Both the position numbers and the translations under genes were made by a program. Positions 17,806 through 26,450 of a stretch of DNA of 44,807 nucleotides are shown one piece after another. Each line of letters begins with the position of its first letter. Position 1 is the stretch's first letter. The notes under the pieces were generated by a model. That model did no database searches. It was given only the letters and a program-made list of their open reading frames with translations, and was not told the origin of the DNA. Location: NCBI GenBank assembly GCA_900315035.1, contig OMXO01000012.1, positions 1 through 44,807 on the forward strand, in the 5' to 3' direction. This DNA comes from an uncultured Prevotella sp. (lineage in GTDB: Bacteria > Bacteroidota > Bacteroidia > Bacteroidales > Bacteroidaceae).

Positions 17806-19792
17806 AAAGATATTTAATTACATACTGGCATTGGGGATGACTACTGGCATTTTCTCTGCCTGTGTCGATGATATCAATGTGGGTAATGCCTTCCTCGAGA
17901 AAGCCCCTGGTGTCGAAGTGAATATCGACACGGTTTTCTCGAAGGCTGAATATGCCCGCAACTTCCTGTGGAGTGCTTACGGACAACTCTACTGTACCTA
18001 CACCTCAGGAAACATGATGAACGGTGCGCCCATCGACGTGCTTTCTGACTCTTATCACTGCTATGTCGGATGGGGCGGTCCCATACAGAGCTATTATCCC
18101 GGCGGTCTGACTGAGAATGCCCAGGACACTGAGGATGGTAACTTCCAGGGAAAATTCTCATACTCAACCAAGAGCGGACTCGACAGCGATGCTGGCGGAC
18201 GTGTATCTATCTATGAGACCGTACGTAAATGCTGGCAGCTGATCGAGAATCTTGACCGTGTGCCTGACATGAGCGCCGACGAGAAGAGCCGTCTGCGCGG
18301 TGAAGCTTATACCATTATGGCCAGCCGCTATTTCGACGCTTTCCGCAACTTCGGCGGTCTGTGCCTCGTCAAAAAGGCTTATGCTGTGGGAGAAGGTTTT
18401 ACTGAAGGCCGTGCAACAGCATTCAAGACTGTTGAGTTTATCGACTCGCTGATTCAGTGCGCCATCGATGAGCCCGGCTATATCTGGAATGTACCCGATG
18501 CAGATATCGGTCAGTGGTCTGGTCGTCTGACACGCGCTTCGGCTCGTGCACTGCGCGCCAAGGTCTGGATGTTTGCAGCTTCTCCGCTGTTCAACAACTC
18601 TCAGCCCTATATGACCTATGACAAGAAACCAACTGGTTTCGAAGATGAGATGCACGTTTGGTTTGGCAAGGAAGATCCTGCACTATGGCAGCGCTGCCTG
18701 AAGGCTTGTAACGAATTCTTCAGCGACAATGCCTCTAACGGTAATTACTATCAACTGGTGATGCCAACCTCAAACGATGAAGCCGGTTATCGCACAGCCT
18801 ACCGTAGAGCCTACCGCTATCGTAATGATGCCACGCATCACGAAAAGCTGTTTGACGCTCATCCCACATTGACCTTATCCGATGGCGGATGGGGCTGGGG
18901 CTGGAGAGGCTTCGCACTTGACTGTATGCGACAAGGCGGACAGGTCCCAACCAACGAACTGATGGAATGCTTCGGTATGCAGGACGGCCGCGATTTCCCA
19001 TACGCCGATCTCTATGGTGCAGGAAAGAATCCTAACGGCATCGACATGTTTGCCGACCGCGACCCTCGTCTTTACGAGACCATGGTGGTTCCCAGACATA
19101 ACCTGCCTGCCGGATTTGACTATAACGGTGCTAACTACAACGATCCTTGGGTAGGTGGCTGCTTGGAAAACAACAGTAATTTCAACAGCAACGCAGATGA
19201 CGTAGCCTCAGGCTACTGCAAGTTCAAGTGGTTGCTCGACTATAAAGGCGGTAGCCGTTACGATGACGAATATATCGGTGTATCCTATATCCGTCTGGCC
19301 GAGATGTACCTCATCAGTGCAGAGGCAAAGGCTGAGACAGGCGATCTGAAGGGCGCTCTGGATGACTTGCATGTTGTACGCAGCCGTGTAGGATTAGGAC
19401 GTCTCGAGACGATGAATCCACAACTGAACCTGACCACTAACAAGGAGAATCTTATCAACGAAATTCTTCGTGAGCGCAACTGTGAAATCGGTGCTGAGTG
19501 TGGCGACCGCCTCTACGACATGGTACGCCGCATGCGCAAGGACCTCTTCACCAAACCGCTTCATGAGATCCGCATCTATCGCCTCGATGCCGACGGCAAG
19601 CGCATGACAGGAGATACTCAGTGGGATGCTTCTACCCCTTGGCCGAAGTTCGAATACGAGAAGCCTGAAATTGTAACAGGTCACCGTCGCTGGTGGGATG
19701 CAGGCTACTGGACGAACAAGTGGTATCTTGACCCCGTCTCTCGTATTGAGATTCAGAAGGGTTATGGACTTACACAGAATCCTGGATGGTAA
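17792..19792 (+). CDS. SusD-family lipoprotein (operon 2, first pair)
   Basis: 666 residues, longer than a typical SusD. The start is MKIMKKIFNYILALG, with a second in-frame ATG three codons in, and the lipobox is FSAC. SusD features include LRGEAYTIMASRYFDAFRNFGG, SYIRLAEMYLISAEAKAETG, a C-terminal RERNCEIGAECGDRLYDMVR and the ending LTQNPGW. Extra tryptophan-rich segments (GGWGWGWRGFALD, YVGWGGPIQSYYPGG) may shape the glycan site. It should cap the SusC encoded 10 bases upstream. The size resembles XusB-type proteins (inference). Confidence 0.92.
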   Translation: MKIMKKIFNYILALGMTTGIFSACVDDINVGNAFLEKAPGVEVNIDTVFSKAEYARNFLWSAYGQLYCTYTSGNMMNGAPIDVLSDSYHCYVGWGGPIQSYYPGGLTENAQDTEDGNFQGKFSYSTKSGLDSDAGGRVSIYETVRKCWQLIENLDRVPDMSADEKSRLRGEAYTIMASRYFDAFRNFGGLCLVKKAYAVGEGFTEGRATAFKTVEFIDSLIQCAIDEPGYIWNVPDADIGQWSGRLTRASARALRAKVWMFAASPLFNNSQPYMTYDKKPTGFEDEMHVWFGKEDPALWQRCLKACNEFFSDNASNGNYYQLVMPTSNDEAGYRTAYRRAYRYRNDATHHEKLFDAHPTLTLSDGGWGWGWRGFALDCMRQGGQVPTNELMECFGMQDGRDFPYADLYGAGKNPNGIDMFADRDPRLYETMVVPRHNLPAGFDYNGANYNDPWVGGCLENNSNFNSNADDVASGYCKFKWLLDYKGGSRYDDEYIGVSYIRLAEMYLISAEAKAETGDLKGALDDLHVVRSRVGLGRLETMNPQLNLTTNKENLINEILRERNCEIGAECGDRLYDMVRRMRKDLFTKPLHEIRIYRLDADGKRMTGDTQWDASTPWPKFEYEKPEIVTGHRRWWDAGYWTNKWYLDPVSRIEIQKGYGLTQNPGW

Positions 19793-19812
19793 TTCTTTTT
19801 AATATTAAGAAT

Positions 19813-19833
19813 TGAAAAAATGAAGATTATGAA
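19813..19833 (+). repeat. Translation-start repeat, copy 2
   Basis: Identical over 21 bases to 17785-17805, at the start of the second susC-like gene. Both genes therefore share the same initiation context and first codons. Confidence 0.7.
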
Positions 19834-22630
19834 GATCAAGAACATATTTATATATACCTTGGCGGGGCTCTGCGTTGCCCCAATGGCGGTTAGTGCCCAG
19901 GTGACGCTAAGTGACAAGGCTTCGCAGAAGGTGGATTTAGGCTATGGTGTCCAGCAGTCAGAATTCCTCACAACAGCGGCTGCTACAACCATCACAGCAG
20001 AAGAGCTCCGTCGTACATCGGCCATCAGTCTGGCAGATGCCCTATATGGAAAGCTCCTTGGACTGAACGCCTTCCAGAATACTGGTTTTAAAGGTGAGGA
20101 AGGCACTGGCGCAACATTTAACATCCGTGGTGTACAAACCACAGGCGAGAAAGACATTCTGATTCTCGTAGATGGTGTGGAGCGCCCCATCGACCGTCTG
20201 ACAGTAGAAGAAGTGGAGAGCGTCACCGTACTGAAAGATGCTGCTGCCGTAGCGCTCTACGGACATGAGGGTATCAATGGTGTACTGCTGGTGAAGACCA
20301 AGCATGGCGGTAAAGACGGCAAATACCACTTTAAGGTGGGGGCCTCTCATAAGTTCCAGTTCAACCCGCAGATGGCCGACATGGTCAGTGCCTACGACTA
20401 CGCCAACGCACTGAACAAAGCACGTCTGAACGACGGTCTCGCTACAGCCTATACGGATACTGAGCTGCAGAAGTTCAGAGATGGCAGCGACCCGAAGGTT
20501 TATCCAAACGTGAACTGGAAGGACGAAGTGTTTAAGAACACAGCCCATGAGACGAACGCATTCCTGTCATTCTATGGCGGTACAGAAAAGGTGCAGTATT
20601 ATACCCAGCTTGACTATACCGATGCCCGCGGACTCTACAAGAACCCTGATCAGGGTGACTATAACTCGCAGCTGAAGTATTCGAAGGCCAATATCCGTGC
20701 CAACGTTGACTTCGAGGTAAGTCCGACGACAAGGGTCAGTGCCAATATCTTAGGTATCCTGATGGAGACAAACGGCATACCCAACGTCAGTTCTAACGAT
20801 GCCTGGTGGCATCTGTACAAGGTGCCTGCACTAGCGTTCCCCATCAAGACAGCAGGACTCACTCCCGTGGGAAGTGTATGGGGCGGAAGCCAGACTTACG
20901 GTGACTTCAACCTTCTGGCCAAGTCGCAGGGCGCAGGTTTCATGAAGACCCATCAGCGCCAAATTTGGGCGAACATGACCTTGGAGCAGGATCTCGACGT
21001 CATCACAAAGGGACTTAAGATTTATGTAGGTGCTTCATACGACAACTCTTCAAACACGACTGAAACTCGTTCAAAGGGTTATCAGTATGGCTGGAACTAC
21101 TATGATGCCACAGGCGCGATGCAGGAAACCGTGATGGGTACGGTGGAAGACAAACTGCTGTTCAACCACTGGGTTGACACGCAGTGGCGTATCGCAACCT
21201 TCAATGCAGGAATCAAGTATGCCATTCAGCTGAATAATGGCGACAACCTGGCAGCTAATGCCAACTACAACATGAAGAGTGAGATTCGTGACGAACAGAA
21301 TAACACATGGTATCGCACCAACTGGCAGTTAGCATTACACTACGATCACGCCAACCGCTTCATGGCCGATGTCGTGCTGGCAGCTAATGGTTCTAACCGC
21401 AGCTATCCTGCCAAGTGGGCATTCTCACCGACCCTGGGTCTGGGATATATCTATGCCAACAACCCAGAAAGCAATATTCTGAACTATGGCAAGGTGCGCC
21501 TCTCTGGTGGTATCCAGCATAGCGACTACGTGCCTGCTGCAGGTCTATGGCTCGCCAGATGGAACAATTCTCACGGACAGTTCTGGTATGGCACTAATTT
21601 CTCAAATTCATGGGGTGCCTTCCTGACACAATTCCCAACTGACAATTTTTCCCAGGAGGTTGCCTATAAGGCTAATATCGGTACAGACGTAAGACTGTTT
21701 AACGCACTCGACGTCACACTCGACTTGTTCTATCAGCAGCGTCGTAACATTCTAGTCAGCGCCGCCTCGCTCAACTCTGCAGTCGTAGGTATCCAATCAT
21801 CTTATGACGACAAGGGTCGCGTAGCCAGCTACGGTCTGGAGTTAGGCCTGCGATACGCCAAGACTTTCCAGAACGGACTGAATCTGAATGCTGGAGCATC
21901 GTTCTCTACTGTGAAGAGTAAGATTCTGGAATGGATTGAAACACCTGCTTATCCTAACCTCTCAGTTGTTGACGGACCTGCCGATGCAGAGCGCGGACTC
22001 ATCGCATTGGGATTCTTCCAGAGCCAGGATGAGATTAACGACAGCCCCATGCAGCAGTTCGGACAGGTCAAGGTGGGCGACATCAAGTATAAGGATGTCA
22101 ATGAAGACGGTGTGATCAATGAGAACGACTACGTGGCACAGGATTATGGCAATACCTTCCCCGCTCTGAACTATGCCTTCACGCTTGGAGCTGAGTTCAA
22201 GGGCTTTGGTATCAACGCCACCTTCCAGGGTGCAGCCCATCAGGTAAGGAACCTGCGCTATATTGACGGCGTATGGGGAGCTCTCTCCGACAACCGCAAT
22301 CTCTCTCAGGAATACTACAACAACTGCTTTGACATCGCAGGTGCCAGTGCAAGCTATCCGCGTCTGTCAACAGAGAATGTTGCCAACAATGCTCAGAACT
22401 CTACCATCTGGTATCGCAATGCCAGCTGGCTGAAGATGCGCGACTGCGAACTCTACTACAAGTTGCCATCATCTGTCATTGAGCCTCTGAAGATTTCTGG
22501 TGCCAAAGTTTTCGTGCAAGGTCAGAACCTCCTGTCGTTCGACAATATCGATGCTATGGATGCCGAGAACTTCAACACAGGCTACCCTGTGATGAAGAGT
22601 GTAAACATTGGCCTCAACGTGACATTCTAA
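19820..22630 (+). CDS. Short SusC-family transporter without the CarboxypepD-like domain (operon 2, second pair)
   Basis: 936 residues. After a signal peptide ending near MAVSA, the mature protein opens almost at once with a TonB-box-like GYGVQQSEF and the plug (ILILVDGVERPIDRLTVEEV, VTVLKDAAAVALYGHEGING). The roughly 80-residue CarboxypepD_reg-like module of the other two SusC proteins is missing. The barrel is complete and ends MKSVNIGLNVTF. DVNEDGVINEND is near residue 759. A second, shorter SusC in a tandem pair is what I recall for XusC-type receptors. The absence of the module appears ancestral rather than a truncation, because signal peptide and plug join cleanly. Confidence 0.9.
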   Translation: MKIMKIKNIFIYTLAGLCVAPMAVSAQVTLSDKASQKVDLGYGVQQSEFLTTAAATTITAEELRRTSAISLADALYGKLLGLNAFQNTGFKGEEGTGATFNIRGVQTTGEKDILILVDGVERPIDRLTVEEVESVTVLKDAAAVALYGHEGINGVLLVKTKHGGKDGKYHFKVGASHKFQFNPQMADMVSAYDYANALNKARLNDGLATAYTDTELQKFRDGSDPKVYPNVNWKDEVFKNTAHETNAFLSFYGGTEKVQYYTQLDYTDARGLYKNPDQGDYNSQLKYSKANIRANVDFEVSPTTRVSANILGILMETNGIPNVSSNDAWWHLYKVPALAFPIKTAGLTPVGSVWGGSQTYGDFNLLAKSQGAGFMKTHQRQIWANMTLEQDLDVITKGLKIYVGASYDNSSNTTETRSKGYQYGWNYYDATGAMQETVMGTVEDKLLFNHWVDTQWRIATFNAGIKYAIQLNNGDNLAANANYNMKSEIRDEQNNTWYRTNWQLALHYDHANRFMADVVLAANGSNRSYPAKWAFSPTLGLGYIYANNPESNILNYGKVRLSGGIQHSDYVPAAGLWLARWNNSHGQFWYGTNFSNSWGAFLTQFPTDNFSQEVAYKANIGTDVRLFNALDVTLDLFYQQRRNILVSAASLNSAVVGIQSSYDDKGRVASYGLELGLRYAKTFQNGLNLNAGASFSTVKSKILEWIETPAYPNLSVVDGPADAERGLIALGFFQSQDEINDSPMQQFGQVKVGDIKYKDVNEDGVINENDYVAQDYGNTFPALNYAFTLGAEFKGFGINATFQGAAHQVRNLRYIDGVWGALSDNRNLSQEYYNNCFDIAGASASYPRLSTENVANNAQNSTIWYRNASWLKMRDCELYYKLPSSVIEPLKISGAKVFVQGQNLLSFDNIDAMDAENFNTGYPVMKSVNIGLNVTF

Positions 22631-22654
22631 GTCATGCATAATTAATGATTCATA

Positions 22655-24370
22655 ATGCATAATAATATGAGTACAAATAAATTCCATAAGATAGCGGTCG
22701 GAGTATTCACTTTCCTCTTACCTCTTACCTCCTGCCTCTTCTATTCATGTGCCGACCTTGACTACACGGAGGAGACAACCCGCGACGAGGCCTGGACCTA
22801 CGAATATTTCGACAATGGCATCAAGAACCTGGTGTTCGATGTCTATGCGCAGGTATATAATAATGAGTTTGAGTCTAACAGTGCCTATTTCCTTGCCGGT
22901 GCAACCGACGAGGCACAGTATGCACTCGAAACAGGCGCCATCAATAACTATGTCAATGGTGGATGGAGCCCAGCCAACCCCTATGACAGAACTTGGACCA
23001 AGTGCTATACAGCCATTGCTGATGCCAACATGTTCCTGGAGAAGATCGATGAAGCAGATATCTCAGACTGGAAGTATAACCCCAATTACAGCAAATGGGT
23101 GGCTCAGTTAGAGCTATTCCCTTATGAGGTACGATTCCTGAGGGCTTACTTCTATTTCGAACTGTTCAGGACCTATGGTGATGTGCCTCTGGTGACAACG
23201 ACGCTTAACAATGCACAGGCCAATAGCGTATCGCGTACACCGGCTGAGAAGATTGTGAACTTCATCGTAGAAGAGTGTGATGCTATTGCTCCTTATCTGC
23301 CAGAGAACTACAATACTGAGGTTAACTCAGAGGTAGGACGCGCCACACGCATCGCAGCTTACGCACTCAAAGCCCGCACGCTGCTTTATGCCGCTTCACC
23401 GCTCCATAACCCTAATGGCGACAAGACCAAGTGGGCAAAGGCTGCCGAGGCTTGTAAGTATATTCTCGACAATGCTAAAGTATGGGGTCTGAAGCTTAGC
23501 CCTTATGCCTTATTGTGGGGACACGATGCATTCTTCAATACAGAACTGATCTTCGGGCTCGGACGCGGTGAAAGCAACTCATTCGAGATGGCCAACTATC
23601 CTATTGGTGTTGAGAATGGTTCATCAGGTAACTGTCCGACACAGAGTCTGGTAGATCAGTATGAGTATCAGGATAATGGTCAGACTTTTGGCGAGCGCTA
23701 TCCTGGCAGTATCGACCTGAATGAAGTAGATCCTTATGAAGGACTTGACCCGCGTTTCGCACTCACAGTGGTGAAGAACGGTGACGAATGGCCCAGCAAC
23801 GGTGCTCAGAAAAAAGTGATGGAAACCTTCATCGGAGGTTTCAATGGTGCTCCAAAGTACGGTGCCACACCTACAAGCTACTACCTCAAGAAGTACGTCG
23901 ACGGATCTTGTGTCACAACAACAGATAACCAGACCTCTCGTCGTCATACCTGGATTGTGTTCCGCTTGGGAGAGTTCTATCTCGACTATGCAGAAGCTGT
24001 ATATAATGCTACTGGCAGTGCTAACGATGCCACCTACGGCATGACCGCTAACGACGCCATCAACGTGCTGCGTACACGTGCTGACATCCAGATGCCGAAA
24101 TTCAAAGAAGACGGTGAGGCTTGGGTTAAGCGTTATGAGCGCGAGCGCCTGGTTGAGCTGGCATTCGAGAACCATCGTTTCTGGGATGCACGTCGCTGGA
24201 AGAAGGGTGCACAGTATTTCAAGACCATTCAGGCTGCAACTATCAGCAGCAGCAATGTGCTTACACGCTCTACCATTACCCGCCAGTGGGATGACAAGTT
24301 TAATTTCTATCCTATTCCGCAGTCGGAACTGAAGAAGAATTCTAATCTTACTCAGAACCCAGGATGGTGA
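22655..24370 (+). CDS. SusD-family lipoprotein (operon 2, second pair)
   Basis: 571 residues from the ATG at 22655. The ATG at 22667 (MSTNKFHKIAVG) is equally plausible, as the upstream bases form an AT-rich repeat with TGCATAAT twice. Signal TFLLPLTSCLF with lipobox FYSC. SusD features: VRFLRAYFYFELFRTYGDVPLV, IVFRLGEFYLDYAEAVYNATG, RERLVELAFENHRFWDARRWKKG, ending LTQNPGW. It should be the lid of the short SusC upstream. The length is typical. Confidence 0.92.
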   Translation: MHNNMSTNKFHKIAVGVFTFLLPLTSCLFYSCADLDYTEETTRDEAWTYEYFDNGIKNLVFDVYAQVYNNEFESNSAYFLAGATDEAQYALETGAINNYVNGGWSPANPYDRTWTKCYTAIADANMFLEKIDEADISDWKYNPNYSKWVAQLELFPYEVRFLRAYFYFELFRTYGDVPLVTTTLNNAQANSVSRTPAEKIVNFIVEECDAIAPYLPENYNTEVNSEVGRATRIAAYALKARTLLYAASPLHNPNGDKTKWAKAAEACKYILDNAKVWGLKLSPYALLWGHDAFFNTELIFGLGRGESNSFEMANYPIGVENGSSGNCPTQSLVDQYEYQDNGQTFGERYPGSIDLNEVDPYEGLDPRFALTVVKNGDEWPSNGAQKKVMETFIGGFNGAPKYGATPTSYYLKKYVDGSCVTTTDNQTSRRHTWIVFRLGEFYLDYAEAVYNATGSANDATYGMTANDAINVLRTRADIQMPKFKEDGEAWVKRYERERLVELAFENHRFWDARRWKKGAQYFKTIQAATISSSNVLTRSTITRQWDDKFNFYPIPQSELKKNSNLTQNPGW

Positions 24371-24388
24371 TTATAGTTTATTGTGAAA

Positions 24389-24405
24389 AGTTAATAGTGA
24401 ATAGT
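24389..24405 (+). repeat. Dispersed 17-bp repeat, copy 1
   Basis: AGTTAATAGTGAATAGT lies immediately before the ATG at 24407. The same 17 bases occur on the opposite strand near 32148-32164, in the efp downstream region. Confidence 0.55.
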
Positions 24406-24406
24406 T

Positions 24407-26383
24407 ATGATTACAAATAGATATATTAAGAGGGCAGTAGGGGCAATCTCCTTGCTCCTCCCCTCCTTACTCCTTCTATCCATCGTTTCCTGTTCTGATA
24501 AGGACGGCAATGGTTCTGCTAACGTCGGACTTGGCATCAAGGCCTTCTTCCCGACGAAGGTTGTTACCAATCAGCCGATGACCATCAATGGTTCAGGGTT
24601 CGACAACGTAACGGAAATAGAATTCCCAGGAGGCGCGAAAGTGTCAAGCTTTGAGGTTGTCAGCGACAATATGATTAAGGTGAACGCACCTGCCGGCATC
24701 CCAGAAGAAGGGGGAAAGCTTGTTGTGCGCACAGCCAACGATCAGGCAGAATCACGATTGTCGATGACTCTTGGACATACCAAGGTGACCGGATTCTCGA
24801 AACAGGCAGGAGAGGAAGCTTCTGGCGGTGAACTCATCACTGTGTATGGTACAGATCTGGAATTCATTAATAGCGTTGAACTGCTCGATGCTGATGGCGA
24901 GACACAGCTCGTTGACCACAAGGATTTCTATCGTAAAGGCACTAACAATCTCGTCTTCCGTGTTCCGCCAAAGAATATCTACGAAGGCAAATTCGTGGGA
25001 TATCTCCATACCTTCGACGGTCAGAAGTTCGCTTTGCCAGAGTTGTCATATAAGCCTGCTGCTGACGATGGTCACTGGGAGATTATAAAGACCACCATCT
25101 GGAAAAATAATGATCCTGATGGCAATGGTGCCGTCAATTGGAATGGGACTTATCGTTTTGCCCTCGATGGCAATGATGGTAATAACGAGTGTATCGCCAC
25201 ATTCCCTGCTGAAATTTGGGAGATACTGAAGACTCAGAAGTTCAACTTATCCTATAAAGCTGCAGATCCAACATCTTATCAAATTCGTGTTACCAACGGT
25301 TGGTGGGATACTCAGTGGCTTGGCAAGGATAACGATATTGCACCTTGGAACATGGCTGAACGCATTATCGACAATGAGGATGGAACTTTCCACATTGAAG
25401 TGGAATTTGCGGACGATCCAATTGCAGGAACCTTAGACGAAAAGCATCTGTTATTCACTGGTAGCGGATACACACCACTTGAGATCTACACAGAAGAAGA
25501 GATCTGGGTTGACGGTGGTGGAGAAGACCAAGAGGTAAAGGTGCCCGTCTGGACTAACAGCGATCCTACAGGAAATGGTGCAGTCAACTGGAATGGCACT
25601 TATCGTTTCGCTCTCGATGGCAATGATGGAAATAACGAGTGTATCGCCACATTCCCAGCAGATGTTTGGGAGAGAATGAAGACCGAGAAGTTCTACGTGC
25701 GTTATAGTGCTGCTGATCCTTCATCTTACCAGATTCGTGTTACCAATGGTTGGTGGGATACCCAATGGCTCGGCAAGGACAATGACATCGCACCTTGGAA
25801 CATGGCTGAGCGCATCATTGACAATGAGGATGGTACCTTCTACATTGAGGTGGACTTTGCAGACGATCCGATTGTTGGAACCTTAGACGAGAAGCATCTG
25901 TTGTTCACTGGTAGCGGATACACACCATTGGAAATCTACTTCATAGACATCATCAAAGGTGGTGGCGGTGCAAAGGATGTTTCGTTCTGGGAAGGTGATG
26001 GCTCCGCCGGTGCAGTCAACTGGAACGGAACATACCGTTTTGCCCTCGATGGTAACGATGGCAACAACGAGTGTATTGCTACCTTCCCCGAGGATGTCTG
26101 GAACAAGATTAAAACAGGCACCTTCTATTTGCAGTACACGGCTGCCGATCCGACATCTTATCAGATTCGCGTCACCAACGGCTGGTGGGATACTCAATGG
26201 TTAGGCAAAGATAATGATATCGCTCCCTGGAACCTGGCAGAGATGATTATTGACAATGGAGACGGAACATACACCATTGAGATTAATTTCGGTGATGATC
26301 CGATTGTTGAAACACTTGACGAAAAGCATCTGCTCTTCACAGGTAGTGGATTTACTCCTATCAAACTCTTCTTCAGAGAGTAA
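24407..26383 (+). CDS. IPT/TIG surface glycan-binding lipoprotein with three tandem Trp-rich modules
   Basis: 658 residues, with lipobox IVSC after a hydrophobic signal. Residues about 45-215 look like two IPT/TIG Ig-type domains (IKAFFPTKVVTNQPMTINGSG, TKVTGFSKQAGEEASGGELI). Then follow three near-identical modules starting at residues about 241, 391 and 535, each carrying VNWNGTYRFALDG, NGWWDTQWLGKD, IAPWN and DEKHLLFTGSG. Several conserved tryptophans per module suggest stacking on sugars. It holds the last position of operon 2, as XusE/SGBP proteins do, and is expected on the cell surface helping SusD to capture polysaccharide. The repeat family is not named with certainty; it resembles the C-terminal beta-sandwich of other Bacteroides SGBPs. 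Confidence 0.85.
   Translation: MITNRYIKRAVGAISLLLPSLLLLSIVSCSDKDGNGSANVGLGIKAFFPTKVVTNQPMTINGSGFDNVTEIEFPGGAKVSSFEVVSDNMIKVNAPAGIPEEGGKLVVRTANDQAESRLSMTLGHTKVTGFSKQAGEEASGGELITVYGTDLEFINSVELLDADGETQLVDHKDFYRKGTNNLVFRVPPKNIYEGKFVGYLHTFDGQKFALPELSYKPAADDGHWEIIKTTIWKNNDPDGNGAVNWNGTYRFALDGNDGNNECIATFPAEIWEILKTQKFNLSYKAADPTSYQIRVTNGWWDTQWLGKDNDIAPWNMAERIIDNEDGTFHIEVEFADDPIAGTLDEKHLLFTGSGYTPLEIYTEEEIWVDGGGEDQEVKVPVWTNSDPTGNGAVNWNGTYRFALDGNDGNNECIATFPADVWERMKTEKFYVRYSAADPSSYQIRVTNGWWDTQWLGKDNDIAPWNMAERIIDNEDGTFYIEVDFADDPIVGTLDEKHLLFTGSGYTPLEIYFIDIIKGGGGAKDVSFWEGDGSAGAVNWNGTYRFALDGNDGNNECIATFPEDVWNKIKTGTFYLQYTAADPTSYQIRVTNGWWDTQWLGKDNDIAPWNLAEMIIDNGDGTYTIEINFGDDPIVETLDEKHLLFTGSGFTPIKLFFRE
25127..25501 (+). 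repeat. Tandem module 1 of the glycan-binding protein
   Basis: First of three in-frame repeats. Copies start at 25127, 25577 and 26009, so the periods are 450 and 432 bases. In the first 27 codons modules 1 and 2 differ at seven bases, all synonymous. Confidence 0.8.
25577..25945 (+). repeat. Tandem module 2 of the glycan-binding protein
   Basis: Second in-frame copy, closest to module 1. In the first 27 codons it differs from module 3 at fourteen codons, all synonymous. It is joined to module 1 by a glycine- and acid-rich linker (VDGGGEDQE). Confidence 0.8.
26009..26380 (+). repeat. Tandem module 3 of the glycan-binding protein
   Basis: Third in-frame copy, ending at the protein C-terminus. 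It is preceded by a GGGG-type linker and differs slightly in the tail (NLAEMIIDNGDG, PIKLFFRE). Confidence 0.8.
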
Positions 26384-26398
26384 GTAGAATAACATATA

Positions 26399-26433
26399 AG
26401 AAGAGCGCCCGTCGTGATAACGGGCGCTCTTCT
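26399..26433. terminator. Bidirectional terminator between convergent genes
   Basis: A perfect 14-bp stem (AGAAGAGCGCCCGT / ACGGGCGCTCTTCT) around a 7-base loop. It lies between the glycan-binding protein (plus) and the NigD-like gene (minus) and can serve both. Confidence 0.85.
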
Positions 26434-26450
26434 TTATTGTTTCTATTTTT

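Noticed and set aside
22635-22666. Insertion-sequence end at the second susD start
   Set aside because: Only short AT-rich repeats (TGCATAAT twice) are present; no transposase or terminal inverted repeats.
25127-26380. Recent assembly duplication inside the glycan-binding protein
   Set aside because: The copies differ at many synonymous sites, so they are genuine diverged repeats rather than an assembly artefact.
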